Shown: positions 38,789 through 48,031 of the stretch, piece after piece
Position numbering within the stretch: position 1 is the stretch's first letter
Layout of the letters: each line of letters starts with the position of its first letter
From: Nocardioides marmoribigeumensis
Lineage (GTDB): Bacteria > Actinomycetota > Actinomycetes > Propionibacteriales > Nocardioidaceae
Direction: 5' to 3'
NCBI RefSeq assembly: GCF_031458325.1
Contig: NZ_JAVDYG010000001.1
Span: 1,426,001-1,490,000, forward strand
Length of the DNA: 64,000 nucleotides
Program-made: the position numbers and the translations under genes
Notes under the pieces: model-generated
Seen by the model: the letters and a program-made list of their open reading frames with translations, nothing else
Told to the model about the DNA's origin: nothing
Database searches by the model: none

Positions 38789-38980
38789 ATGAGGATCCAC
38801 GCCGACCACACCGTCTGCGAGGGCATCGGCATGTGCGAGGCCACCGCCGACGACTACTTCGAGGTGGGCGACGACGGCTTCGTCAAGGTCCTCGACGACT
38901 CCCCCGAGGAGTCCGAGCGCACCTACGTCAAGGCAGCCGTCGAGGCGTGCCCCGTCTCCGCCCTGCGCCTGGAGGGCTGA
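38789..38980 (+). CDS. Ferredoxin, 3Fe-4S type
   Basis: This 63-residue protein is a small actinobacterial ferredoxin. The ligand pattern is Cys10-EGIGM-Cys16 and Cys54-Pro; the residue that would be the second of four cysteines in 4Fe-4S ferredoxins is missing, as usual for 3Fe-4S types that donate electrons to cytochromes P450. The sequence is acidic. A strong purine-rich Shine-Dalgarno (GGAGGAGGAA) precedes the ATG. No P450 or reductase lies in the window, so it is probably an orphan donor. The next gene starts inside or immediately after it. Confidence 0.92.
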   Translation: MRIHADHTVCEGIGMCEATADDYFEVGDDGFVKVLDDSPEESERTYVKAAVEACPVSALRLEG

Positions 38981-40617
38981 TCCCCTCCGCGCTGCTCCCC
39001 CCACCACCGGGCGGGCCCACGGCGGCCTGGCTCGACGAGGAGGGCGCGCGCCTGCTCGGGTCCGCGCGGGACTCGCGCGTGCCCGCGGGCTTCGGCTGGC
39101 TCGGCCCGTCCGGGCGGCCCGACCCGGCCCGGGTGGAGCTGTGGGTGACCTGCCGGATGACCCACGTCCTGGCCCTGGCCACGCTGCGTGGCTCCGGCGA
39201 CGAGTCCCTGGTGGACCACGGGGTCGCGTCGCTGTGGGGTCCCCTGCGCGACGCCACCCACGGCGGCTGGTTCAGCTCCGTCGAGCCCGCCTCGCGCACC
39301 AAGGAGGCCTACGGTCACGCGTTCGTGGTCCTCGCCGCCGCCTCCGCCACGGCCACCGGCCGCCCCGGGGCCCGCGCGCTGCTCGACGAGGCGCTGGACG
39401 TGCTCGACCGCTTCTGGGACCCGGCTGCGCAGATGCTGGTCGACGAGTGGGACGAGGCGTTCACGACCATCGACCCCTACCGCGGGCTCAACTCCAACAT
39501 GCACGGCGTCGAGGCGCTGCTCGCCGCCCACGACGTCACCGGCGACACCGCGCTGCTCGACCGCGCCCGGGCGATCACCGAGCGGGCGCTGGGGTTCGCC
39601 TCCGCCCACGGGTGGCGGCTGCCCGAGCACTTCACCGAGGGCTGGGAGCCCTTGCTCGACTACAACCGGGACGACCCCGCCCACCCCTTCCGTCCCTACG
39701 GCGGCACGGTCGGGCACTGGTTCGAGTGGGCGCGGCTCGCCCTCCAGCTCGGCGCGACGGCCGGGCTCGACCTGGTGGCGCCGGCCGCCGCGCTGTTCGG
39801 GTCCGGGGTCCGGGACGGGTGGCACGCCGACGGGGCACCCGGCTTCGTCTACACCGTCGACTGGAGCGGGCGGCCCGTCGTACGCCAGCGGATGCACTGG
39901 GTCGCGGCCGAAGCGGTCGCGTCGGCCGCCGCGCTGTGGCGGGTGACCGGCCGGGAGGACTACGCCGCGCACCACGCGGACTGGTGGGCCCACGTCCGCT
40001 CGTCGTTCGTCGACCTCGAGGGCGGGTCGTGGTGGCACGAGCTGTCGCCGTCGCTGGAGCCCGCCGCCGGGACGTGGGACGGCAAGCCCGACGTCTACCA
40101 CGCGTTCCAGGCGACGCTGCTGCCCCGCCTCGACCTCGCTCCCTCGCTGGCGACCGCGCTGCAGCCCGGACGGCCGCCGGACTCGGCGTCCGCGGTCGTC
40201 CCGGCCGACGCGGACGACACCATGACCGCCCTGCTCGACCCGGACGCCCTGGTCGAGTGGCTGCCCCCGGACGGGATGACCGGGCGGTTCGAGTCCTACG
40301 ACGCGCGGCCGGGCGGGTCCTACCGCCTGGTGCTCACCCACCCTGCCGGCGGCGGCAAGACCACCGACGACACCGACGTCGTCGACGTGCGGTTCGGGTC
40401 GGTGGACCCGGACCGCGTCGTGCAGGAGGTCGACTTCGAGTCCGGCGACCCGGCGTACGCCGGCACGATGCGGATGACCTGGTCGGTCCTGCCCGCGGTC
40501 GGCGGCTCACGGGTCGAGGCGACCGCGACCGGCGTCCCGCCCGGCATCGACCACCTCGTGCACGAGGCCGCCCTCCGCGCGACCCTGGGCAACCTGGCCG
40601 CCCGGCTCGCTCGCTGA
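38947..40617 (+). CDS. AGE-family epimerase/isomerase fused to an SRPBCC domain
   Basis: The first about 400 residues form the alpha6/alpha6 barrel of N-acylglucosamine 2-epimerase/cellobiose epimerase/sugar isomerase proteins; TKEAYGHAFVVLAA, NSNMHGVEALL, HFTEGWEP and RMHWVAAEAV carry the conserved active-site histidines and aromatics. After a short linker near base 40180 comes a complete START/AHSA1-like SRPBCC domain (LVEWLPPDGMTG, RPGGSYRLVL, GTMRMTWSV) of about 140 residues. That fusion is unusual. The start is uncertain. I use GTG 38947, overlapping the ferredoxin by 34 bases; no ATG or GTG lies between it and the beginning of recognisable similarity at about 39028. The two-domain protein may bind a hydrophobic ligand besides a sugar, which is inference. 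Confidence 0.78.
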   Translation: MPRLRPAPGGLIPSALLPPPPGGPTAAWLDEEGARLLGSARDSRVPAGFGWLGPSGRPDPARVELWVTCRMTHVLALATLRGSGDESLVDHGVASLWGPLRDATHGGWFSSVEPASRTKEAYGHAFVVLAAASATATGRPGARALLDEALDVLDRFWDPAAQMLVDEWDEAFTTIDPYRGLNSNMHGVEALLAAHDVTGDTALLDRARAITERALGFASAHGWRLPEHFTEGWEPLLDYNRDDPAHPFRPYGGTVGHWFEWARLALQLGATAGLDLVAPAAALFGSGVRDGWHADGAPGFVYTVDWSGRPVVRQRMHWVAAEAVASAAALWRVTGREDYAAHHADWWAHVRSSFVDLEGGSWWHELSPSLEPAAGTWDGKPDVYHAFQATLLPRLDLAPSLATALQPGRPPDSASAVVPADADDTMTALLDPDALVEWLPPDGMTGRFESYDARPGGSYRLVLTHPAGGGKTTDDTDVVDVRFGSVDPDRVVQEVDFESGDPAYAGTMRMTWSVLPAVGGSRVEATATGVPPGIDHLVHEAALRATLGNLAARLAR

Positions 40618-40619
40618 CC

Positions 40620-40637
40620 GGCACCCGGGCGGGTGCC
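40620..40637 (+). terminator. Hairpin after the AGE-SRPBCC gene
   Basis: GGCACCC (40620-40626) and GGGTGCC (40631-40637) form a 7-bp perfect stem with a GGGC loop, starting three bases after the stop codon. There is no U-tract, which is common for actinobacterial terminator hairpins. Confidence 0.55.
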
Positions 40638-40680
40638 CGACGTCACCACGTGCGGAGTCTCGTTCGGGACCTTCGGCACG

Positions 40681-40697
40681 TATGATTGACGTGTCAA
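40681..40697 (+). promoter_or_regulatory. Promoter -10 with overlapping palindrome
   Basis: TATGAT at 40681-40686 is a near-perfect -10 hexamer. It runs directly into TTGAC-GT-GTCAA (40686-40697), a 12-bp palindrome suited to a repressor site. The leader then carries GGGAGGG before the ATG of the small protein at 40727. Confidence 0.5.
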
Positions 40698-40726
40698 CCA
40701 ATCCACGCGCACGGGAGGGACCCCGC

Positions 40727-40882
40727 ATGACCGACACCCTGAGCAGCCGTCTGGCAGCGCTGCACGACGACTACGTCCACGCCGTCAACGTCGCGGTCGC
40801 CGACGAGGACACCCCGCGCGTCGAGCGGCTGGTCGCCGCCTACGACCGCGAGGCGCTCCAGCTGATGAGCTCGGTCGCCTGA
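40727..40882 (+). CDS. 51-residue conserved-type small protein
   Basis: This short protein, starting MTDTLSSRLAALHDDYV, is acidic and predicted to be two helices, with the second ending in AAYDREALQLMSSVA. It has an ideal GGGAGGG Shine-Dalgarno and its own promoter. I recall similar small unknown proteins in other actinobacteria, but cannot assign a function. It ends ten bases from the end of iolD on the opposite strand. Its helical, charged character would fit a regulatory or structural small protein. Confidence 0.65.
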   Translation: MTDTLSSRLAALHDDYVHAVNVAVADEDTPRVERLVAAYDREALQLMSSVA

Positions 40883-40892
40883 GTCCGGCACG

Positions 40893-42797
40893 TCACAGCC
40901 AGCGCACCTGGCGCTGCTTGGCCTCGGCGTACGACGTGTGGCCGGCCAGCGAGCCCGGCACGCCGGTCTCCCACCAGGCCCCCGACTCGGTCCACGAGGA
41001 CTCCGCGACCTTGCAGCTGACGACTGCGGGACGCCGCTGGGCGCGAGCGGCCTCGCGGGCGCGGAGGTAGGCCGCCCGGAAGTCCTCGGCGGACGAGCCG
41101 AACGGCACGTCCTCGACGTGGGCGCCCAGCGAGGCCGCGTGGGCGGCGAAGTCCACGCGGACACCGCCCTCGCCGGCCCCGGGGCCCCGCGAGTCCGAGA
41201 GCAGGTTGTTGAACCCGGCGGCACCCTGGCCGGTCTGCAGCCGGTGGATGACCGCGAAGCCCCCGTTGTCGCACACGACCGCGACATAGGGGTGCCCGGA
41301 GAACGCGGCGCTGTAGAGCTCGGAGTTGAGCATCAGGTAGGAGCCGTCGCCGAAGATCGAGGTGACCAGGCCGTCGGGGTGGGTGCGCTCGCGCGCCATG
41401 GCCGCACCCCAGGGCGCGACGACCTCATAGCCCATGCACGAGAAGCCGTACTCCAGGTCCATCGTCGCGCCGGAGGTGGAGGAGGTGCCGTGCTTCACCT
41501 CGCCGGTGCGCCAGCCGCCGTGGAGCTCGCCGGGCATGCCGCCCGACGCGGTGAGCACGTAGTCGTCGGGGGTCGACTCGTCGTTGACCACCCCGGTGAC
41601 CGTCGCGTAGGTGAGCACCCCGGCGGGTCCGACGCCGGCTCGCAGGCGGTCGATCTCCGCGTCCCACCGGCCCTTGACCTCCGAGGTGCGCGCGACCCAG
41701 GCCGCTGAGGAGCGGGCGTCGCCGGCCGCCTCGGAGAGCTCGACCAGCGTCTCGCGCGCGTCGCCGGTCACCGCGAGCGCGTTGTGCTTCACCGCGTCGA
41801 AGCGCGCGGCGTTGACCGTCACGAGCCGCACGTCGGGGGCGAAGCCCGTCCACGACGAGGTGGTGAAGTCCTGCAGGCGCGTGCCCACGGCGAGGACGAC
41901 GTCGGCCTCCAGGGCCAGGGTGTTGGCCGAGGCGGAGCCGACGATGCCCAGCGCGCCGCCGTAGAGCGGGTGGTCGTGCGGGACGAGCGTGCGGCCGGCG
42001 ACGGTCTCGACGACGGGCACCTGGTGCTTCTCGGCGAACGCGATCGCCTCGGCGCCCGCACCGGAGTAGCGGGCACCGCCGCCGAGCACGAGCAGCGGAC
42101 GCTCCGCGTGCGCGAGCACCTCTGCGGCCTCGGCCAGCGCGCGGGTGTCGGGCCGGGGGCGGGGCGTGCGGTGCACGCGCACCTCGAACATCGCGGCCGG
42201 GAAGTCGAGCTCCTCGGCCTGCACGTCCTGCGGCAGGGCCAGGGTCACCGGGCCGCAGTCGGCGGGGTCGGTGAGCACGCGCGCCACCTGGGGCAGCGTG
42301 GCGATCAGCTGCTCCGGCTTGGTGATCCGGTCGAAATAGCGCGAGACCGGGCGGAACGCGTCGTTGACGGTGGTCGTGGGGTCACCGAAGTGCTCGACCT
42401 GCTGGAGCACCGGGTCGGGTGCGCGGCCGACGAAGGTGTCGCCGGGCAGCAGCAGCACGGGCAGCCGGTTGGCGTGCGCGAGGCCCGCGGCGGTGACCAT
42501 GTTGAGCGCGCCGGGGCCGATCGAGGAGGTCGCGGCCATCACCTGGCGGCGGTCGGTCGCGCGGGCGTAGGCGACCGCGGCCAGCGCCATGCCCTGCTCG
42601 TTCTGCCCCCTCCAGGTGGGCAGCTCGTCGGCGACCTCGTGCAGCGCGGTGCCCAGCCCGAGCACGTTGCCGTGACCGAAGATGCCGAAGACGCCGGCGA
42701 ACAGCGGCACGACCGTGCCGTCGAGCAGCTCGGAGCGCTGGGCGGTCATCCACCTCACGAGCGCCTGGGCGGTGGTCAGGCGGATGGTGCTGCTCAC
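40893..42797 (-). CDS. iolD: 3D-(3,5/4)-trihydroxycyclohexane-1,2-dione hydrolase
   Basis: This 634-residue thiamine diphosphate enzyme opens the cyclohexane ring in myo-inositol catabolism, giving 5-deoxy-glucuronate. It has the three ThDP-enzyme domains. The catalytic Glu is in GQNEQGMALAA, and the cofactor-binding motif is FGDGSYLMLNSE. VPLFAGVFGIFGHGNVLGLG is the family N-terminal signature. The start is GTG 42797, whose GTGA overlaps the iolB stop; GGGAG lies just upstream. It is the last gene of the iolA-iolC-aldolase-iolB-iolD operon. Length is normal. Confidence 0.95.
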   Translation of the reverse strand: MSSTIRLTTAQALVRWMTAQRSELLDGTVVPLFAGVFGIFGHGNVLGLGTALHEVADELPTWRGQNEQGMALAAVAYARATDRRQVMAATSSIGPGALNMVTAAGLAHANRLPVLLLPGDTFVGRAPDPVLQQVEHFGDPTTTVNDAFRPVSRYFDRITKPEQLIATLPQVARVLTDPADCGPVTLALPQDVQAEELDFPAAMFEVRVHRTPRPRPDTRALAEAAEVLAHAERPLLVLGGGARYSGAGAEAIAFAEKHQVPVVETVAGRTLVPHDHPLYGGALGIVGSASANTLALEADVVLAVGTRLQDFTTSSWTGFAPDVRLVTVNAARFDAVKHNALAVTGDARETLVELSEAAGDARSSAAWVARTSEVKGRWDAEIDRLRAGVGPAGVLTYATVTGVVNDESTPDDYVLTASGGMPGELHGGWRTGEVKHGTSSTSGATMDLEYGFSCMGYEVVAPWGAAMARERTHPDGLVTSIFGDGSYLMLNSELYSAAFSGHPYVAVVCDNGGFAVIHRLQTGQGAAGFNNLLSDSRGPGAGEGGVRVDFAAHAASLGAHVEDVPFGSSAEDFRAAYLRAREAARAQRRPAVVSCKVAESSWTESGAWWETGVPGSLAGHTSYAEAKQRQVRWL

Positions 42798-43702
42798 TGG
42801 ACTCTCCCGTCGGCCGAGGTGACGGGGCACCGGGGGTCGGTCTCCATGCCGTCCCAGGTGCCCCTGACCCAACCGTGCGTCGGGTCGTCGCAGAACGCCA
42901 GCTCCCGCTCGTCGGCGGGGCCGGCCATGACGTTGAGGTAGTACATCGGGTAGCCAGGCGCCGCGACGCACGGACCGTGGTAGCCGTGGGGCACGAGCAC
43001 CACGTCGTGGTCGCGCACCTGCGCGATCTCGTCGATCGCGAACAGCCCCGCCCTCTCGTGCTCGGGCCCGGTGAAGGTGTGGTGGTAGCCGAAGCCGTCG
43101 CGCGACGGCGTCACCTGGTCGCTGCCGGCGATCCGGTAGTAGTAGATCTCCTCGTTGACCACCGGGCACGGCTCGCTCGCGTCGTGCTTGTGCGGGGGGT
43201 ACGACGACCAGTTGCCCGGCGGGGTGACCAGCTCGCAGCAGATCAGCTTGTCGGCGTGGTCCCACACGCCCGGCACGCCGAAGTTGGTGACCTGACGGGT
43301 CGCGTTGCCCGCCCCGCGCACCTCGACCGGCACGTCCTCGGCGGAGCCGAAGGCCGAGGGCAGCTTGCGCCCGCAGACCGAGGACGGCAGCGCCACCTCG
43401 GCCCCGGCCGCGCTGGTGAGGACGGCCACGGAGTCGCGGCCGACGTAGGCGAAGTCGGTGACGCGGGTGAAGACGGACTCCCTGCCCTGCAGGACGAACC
43501 GGTCCTCGCCCTCGACGTCGACGGTGAGCCCGCCGGCGAGCGGCAGCACGAAGATCTCGCTGTCGCCGGTCTCGACCGTGGTCGGCTCACCGGGCAGCAG
43601 CCGGAGCACCCGGAGGCCGGTCCACGCCCAGCCGGCGTCCTCGGGCGTGATCGAGACGACCATGGGGCCGCCGTCGTCGGCGTAGGCGCGGTGGAGGGTC
43701 AT
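42794..43702 (-). CDS. iolB: 5-deoxy-glucuronate isomerase
   Basis: This 302-residue bicupin converts 5-deoxy-D-glucuronate to 2-deoxy-5-keto-D-gluconate. The cupin metal site is seen in SSYPPHKHD...VNEEIYYYRI and in HHTFTGPEHE. The family motif VPHGYHGPCVAAPGYPMYYLNVMAG near the C-terminus is intact. Its ATG overlaps the preceding gene's stop by one base (TGATG) and its stop overlaps iolD by four bases. It is a little longer than Bacillus IolB (271), with the extra residues at both ends. Confidence 0.95.
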   Translation of the reverse strand: MTLHRAYADDGGPMVVSITPEDAGWAWTGLRVLRLLPGEPTTVETGDSEIFVLPLAGGLTVDVEGEDRFVLQGRESVFTRVTDFAYVGRDSVAVLTSAAGAEVALPSSVCGRKLPSAFGSAEDVPVEVRGAGNATRQVTNFGVPGVWDHADKLICCELVTPPGNWSSYPPHKHDASEPCPVVNEEIYYYRIAGSDQVTPSRDGFGYHHTFTGPEHERAGLFAIDEIAQVRDHDVVLVPHGYHGPCVAAPGYPMYYLNVMAGPADERELAFCDDPTHGWVRGTWDGMETDPRCPVTSADGRVQ

Positions 43703-44640
43703 CAGCGCTCCCGGGCCGCGACCAGGACGGACGCGGCGGAGGCGACCGCGCGGGCGACGTCGCCGTCGGGCGGGTAGAGCAGGGCGCGGCCGACGACCAG
43801 GCCGCGGACGGTGGGCTGCACCAGCGCGCGACCCCACGAGTCCAGGTCGGCGGCCGGGTCCGGGCCCGGCACCCCGCCGAGCACCACGCACGGCAGGGTC
43901 GTCGAGGCGAACACGGCCTCCGGGTCGTCGCAGGACGGCATCTTGAGCCAGGTGTAGGCGCTGGTGGTGCCGAGACCGGAGGCGACCGTGACCGCCCGGG
44001 CGAGCGAACGGGTGTCCTTGAGGAGGGTGAGGCTGCCGTCGTCCTCGCGGTGGTAGGGCAGCGGCTCGACCATCGCCATCAGGCGGTGGCTCGCGAGCTC
44101 GGCGACCGCACGGGCACAGCCCTCGATCGTGCTGGCCGTGCCGGGGTCCTTGTCGTCGAGGCGCAGCAGCATCTTGCCGCCGTCGAGCCCGAACGCCGCG
44201 ATGCTGGCCGCGTCGTAGCCGGTGAACCGGTCGTCCATCGTCCAGTCGGCGCCGTCGAGACCGCCGCGGTTCATCGAGCCGATGACGACCTTGCCCTCGA
44301 GCGCTCCGAGCAGCAGCAGCTCCTCGACCACGTCGGGGGTGCCGAGCACGCCGTCGACCTCGGGGTCCTGCAGCGCCACGACCAGCCGCGCGAGCAGCGA
44401 GCGCCGGTCGGCCATCGCCATCGGGTCTCCCCCGGTGCCGAGGGCGCCGCGGGCCGGGTGGTCGGCGGCGACGAGGAACAAGGTGTCCTTCGCCGACAGC
44501 AGCCGGTCCGCGCGCCGGCGGGCGGCGTAGGCCTCGGCGACCGCGCCCGGGTCGGTGGCGCGCACGCGCAGCAGCTCGGACCACTGCTCGTCGGTCAGCC
44601 GGGGCCCCGCGACCGGCCCTGCCGTCGTGATGGTGCTCAT
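43702..44640 (-). CDS. Inositol-operon (beta/alpha)8-barrel aldolase-like protein (Cgl0158 family)
   Basis: This 312-residue TIM-barrel protein is of the type commonly found between iolC and iolB in actinobacterial inositol operons. LFLVAADHPARGALG, VIGSMNRGGLDGADW and AYTWLKMPSCDDPE carry strand-end residues; the Lys of WLKMP is at the position of the Schiff-base lysine in related class I aldolases such as LacD. It probably cleaves 2-deoxy-5-keto-gluconate 6-phosphate into malonic semialdehyde and dihydroxyacetone phosphate, the IolJ step, which has no other candidate here. This role is inference from position and fold. It overlaps iolC and iolB at both ends. Confidence 0.85.
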   Translation of the reverse strand: MSTITTAGPVAGPRLTDEQWSELLRVRATDPGAVAEAYAARRRADRLLSAKDTLFLVAADHPARGALGTGGDPMAMADRRSLLARLVVALQDPEVDGVLGTPDVVEELLLLGALEGKVVIGSMNRGGLDGADWTMDDRFTGYDAASIAAFGLDGGKMLLRLDDKDPGTASTIEGCARAVAELASHRLMAMVEPLPYHREDDGSLTLLKDTRSLARAVTVASGLGTTSAYTWLKMPSCDDPEAVFASTTLPCVVLGGVPGPDPAADLDSWGRALVQPTVRGLVVGRALLYPPDGDVARAVASAASVLVAARER

Positions 44641-45617
44641 GCCGAGGCTCCTTGCGTGGCCAGGAGCTCCTCGAGCTCCTGCAGGGTGGGCATCGCGTCG
44701 GCGCAGGCCAGCCGCGAGGCGACGACGGCGCCGGCCACGTTGGCCAGCTCGGCGATGCGGGCCGGCTCCCAGCCGGCCAGGAGGCCATGGACCAGTGAGC
44801 CGCCGAAGGCGTCGCCCGCGCCGAGGCCGCAGACGACCTCGACCGGGTGGGGCGGCACGACGGTGCGGCCGTCGGCGGTCGCGACCAGGACGCCCTCGCC
44901 GCCCTTCTTGACCAGCGCCAGCTCGACACCGGCCTCGAGCAGCCGGTCGGCGGCCCGGTCGGCGTCGCGGGTGCCGACGGCGACCTCGACCTCGTCGCGG
45001 TTGCCTACGACGACGGTGACGTCCCTCAGCATCGCGGTGTACTCCTCGCGCGCCTCCCGCGGGGACGGCCAGAACATCGCGCGCCAGTCGAGGTCGAGCA
45101 CGGTGTGCCTGCCCGAGCCGGCCGCGGGACGACCGCGGTGCTCCAGCATGCGCAGCTGCGTCGAGCGTGCCGGCTCGACGGAGACCCCGGTCCCGGTCAC
45201 CCAGAGGATCGGCACGTCCCGCACGACGTCCCACGGCACGTCGGCGTCGACCAGGGTCAGGTCGGGCGCGACGGGGTCGCGGTAGAACAGCAGCGGGGGG
45301 TCCTCCGGCGGGTCGAGCTCGCAGAAGACGACGGGGGTCTTGAGCGAGTCGCTCGTGCCGACGTACGCCGGGTCGACGCCGAAGCCCCGCAGGGCCTCGC
45401 GCACGTAGTCACCGAAGCCGTCGGGGCCCACCTTGGTGAGCACCGCCGTACGCCGGCCCAGCCGGGAGGCGGCGACCGCGACGTTGGTGGCGGTGCCGCC
45501 GAGGAACTTCTGGAACGTCGAGACGTCCTTGAGCGGCCCCGTCTGGAGGGGGTAGAGGTCGACCCCCACCCGTCCGACGGTGAGGAGCTCGAGGCCCGCC
45601 GGCTGCTGGTCGTTCAT
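44637..45617 (-). CDS. iolC: 5-dehydro-2-deoxygluconokinase
   Basis: This 326-residue PfkB/ribokinase-family enzyme phosphorylates 2-deoxy-5-keto-D-gluconate. The N-terminal GRVGVDLYPLQTGPL and FLGGTATNVAVAASRLG are typical of IolC, and the catalytic GAGDAFGGSLVHGLL motif is intact. KKGGEGVLV precedes it as the usual nucleotide-binding segment. It starts ten bases after the iolA stop and its stop overlaps the next gene by ATGA, supporting one transcript. No strong Shine-Dalgarno is visible, so it may depend on coupling. Confidence 0.94.
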   Translation of the reverse strand: MNDQQPAGLELLTVGRVGVDLYPLQTGPLKDVSTFQKFLGGTATNVAVAASRLGRRTAVLTKVGPDGFGDYVREALRGFGVDPAYVGTSDSLKTPVVFCELDPPEDPPLLFYRDPVAPDLTLVDADVPWDVVRDVPILWVTGTGVSVEPARSTQLRMLEHRGRPAAGSGRHTVLDLDWRAMFWPSPREAREEYTAMLRDVTVVVGNRDEVEVAVGTRDADRAADRLLEAGVELALVKKGGEGVLVATADGRTVVPPHPVEVVCGLGAGDAFGGSLVHGLLAGWEPARIAELANVAGAVVASRLACADAMPTLQELEELLATQGASA

Positions 45618-45627
45618 GGCAGACGCG

Positions 45628-47124
<1,497 letters not shown>

Positions 47125-47160
47125 GGCGGGCTCCCTTCACGTCGGTGTCGTTCGGGTTCG

Positions 47161-47190
47161 ATACTATGTCCTAACAAACTAACTAATCAA
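47161..47190 (-). promoter_or_regulatory. iolA promoter with IolR-type operator
   Basis: On the minus strand, TTGATT (complement of 47185-47190) and TAGTAT (complement of 47161-47166) are 18 bases apart. TGTCCTAACA (47167-47176, plus strand) fills the spacer next to the -10. It fits the Corynebacterium IolR consensus KGWCHTRACA as I recall it, and would act as a repressor site. Confidence 0.75.
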
Positions 47191-47251
47191 CCCTGCGGGG
47201 CCTGCCTGTCTCGACCATCACCGGCGGCCGATCCCGGTCCACATGACAGAA

Positions 47252-47261
47252 AGTCCTGACA
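47252..47261 (+). promoter_or_regulatory. IolR-type operator at the regulator's own promoter
   Basis: AGTCCTGACA deviates from the KGWCHTRACA pattern at one position. It overlaps a -10-like CATGAT (47260-47265) that lies 7 bases before ATG 47273, so the regulator may repress its own leaderless transcript. Confidence 0.55.
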
Positions 47262-47272
47262 TGATGAGGGCC

Positions 47273-48031
47273 ATGCCCGCGTCCTCCGGCACCGTCCCCG
47301 TGCCCCCGTTCACGCTCGACCGGAGCAGCCCGGTGCCGCTCTACTTCCAGGTCGCCCAGCACCTGGAGCACGCGATCATCGACGGGACGATCCCGCCGGG
47401 CACCCTGTTCCACAACGAGATCCAGCTCGCCGACGAGCTCGGGCTGTCGCGCCCGACGATGCGTCGGGCGATGCAGCACCTGGTCGACAAGGGCCTCATC
47501 GTCCGGCGGCGCGGGATCGGCACGCGGGTCGTGCAGCCCAAGGTGCGTCGCCAGCTCGAGCTCACCTCGCTCTACGAGGACCTCAGCGCCTCCGGCCAGA
47601 AGCCGACCACCGAGCTGCTGTCGTTCGGGACGGCCGAGGCCGACGAGGACGTCGCCGCCCGGCTGGGCGTCACGGTCGGCTCCCTCGTGGCACGGCTCGA
47701 CCGGCTCCGGTCGGCCAACGAGCGACCGATCGCGCGGATGACCAACTACCTGCCCGAGCGCTTCGCCGACCTCGACCCCGACGTGCTCGCCGACCAGGGC
47801 CTCTACCAGGTGCTGCGCACGCGCGGGGTCGTCCTGCACAGCGCCACCCAGACCATCGGCGCGCGCACGGCCACGGCGGCAGAGTCCCGCCAGCTCGGCG
47901 AGCCGAGGGGCGCCGCCCTGCTCACGATGCAGCGCACGGCGTACGACGACCACGGTGCGGCGGTGGAGTACGGCACCCATGTCTACGCAGCCTCCCGCTA
48001 CAGCTTCGAGATCGACCTGCTCACGCCCTGA
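47273..48031 (+). CDS. GntR-family regulator with UTRA domain, probable iol repressor
   Basis: This 252-residue protein has a GntR winged helix (about 20-90; YFQVAQHLEHAIIDG, NEIQLADELGLSRPTMRRAM) and a UTRA ligand domain behind it (about 95-245). It lies divergent to the iolA operon, the place of IolR in other actinobacteria. Three related sites, TGTCCTAACA (47167), AGTCCTGACA (47252) and TGTCCTGACA (54406), lie at its own, the iolA and the iolE promoters. Start choice is open between in-frame ATGs at 47243, 47261, 47264 and 47273; I prefer 47273 because the -10-like CATGAT is 7 bases before it and the operator then stays outside the gene. Its end overlaps the convergent oxidoreductase by 11 bases. 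Confidence 0.88.
   Translation: MPASSGTVPVPPFTLDRSSPVPLYFQVAQHLEHAIIDGTIPPGTLFHNEIQLADELGLSRPTMRRAMQHLVDKGLIVRRRGIGTRVVQPKVRRQLELTSLYEDLSASGQKPTTELLSFGTAEADEDVAARLGVTVGSLVARLDRLRSANERPIARMTNYLPERFADLDPDVLADQGLYQVLRTRGVVLHSATQTIGARTATAAESRQLGEPRGAALLTMQRTAYDDHGAAVEYGTHVYAASRYSFEIDLLTP

Noticed and set aside
47243-47272. Longer start for the GntR regulator
   Set aside because: It would place the operator within the coding sequence and add residues without similarity; kept only as an alternative.
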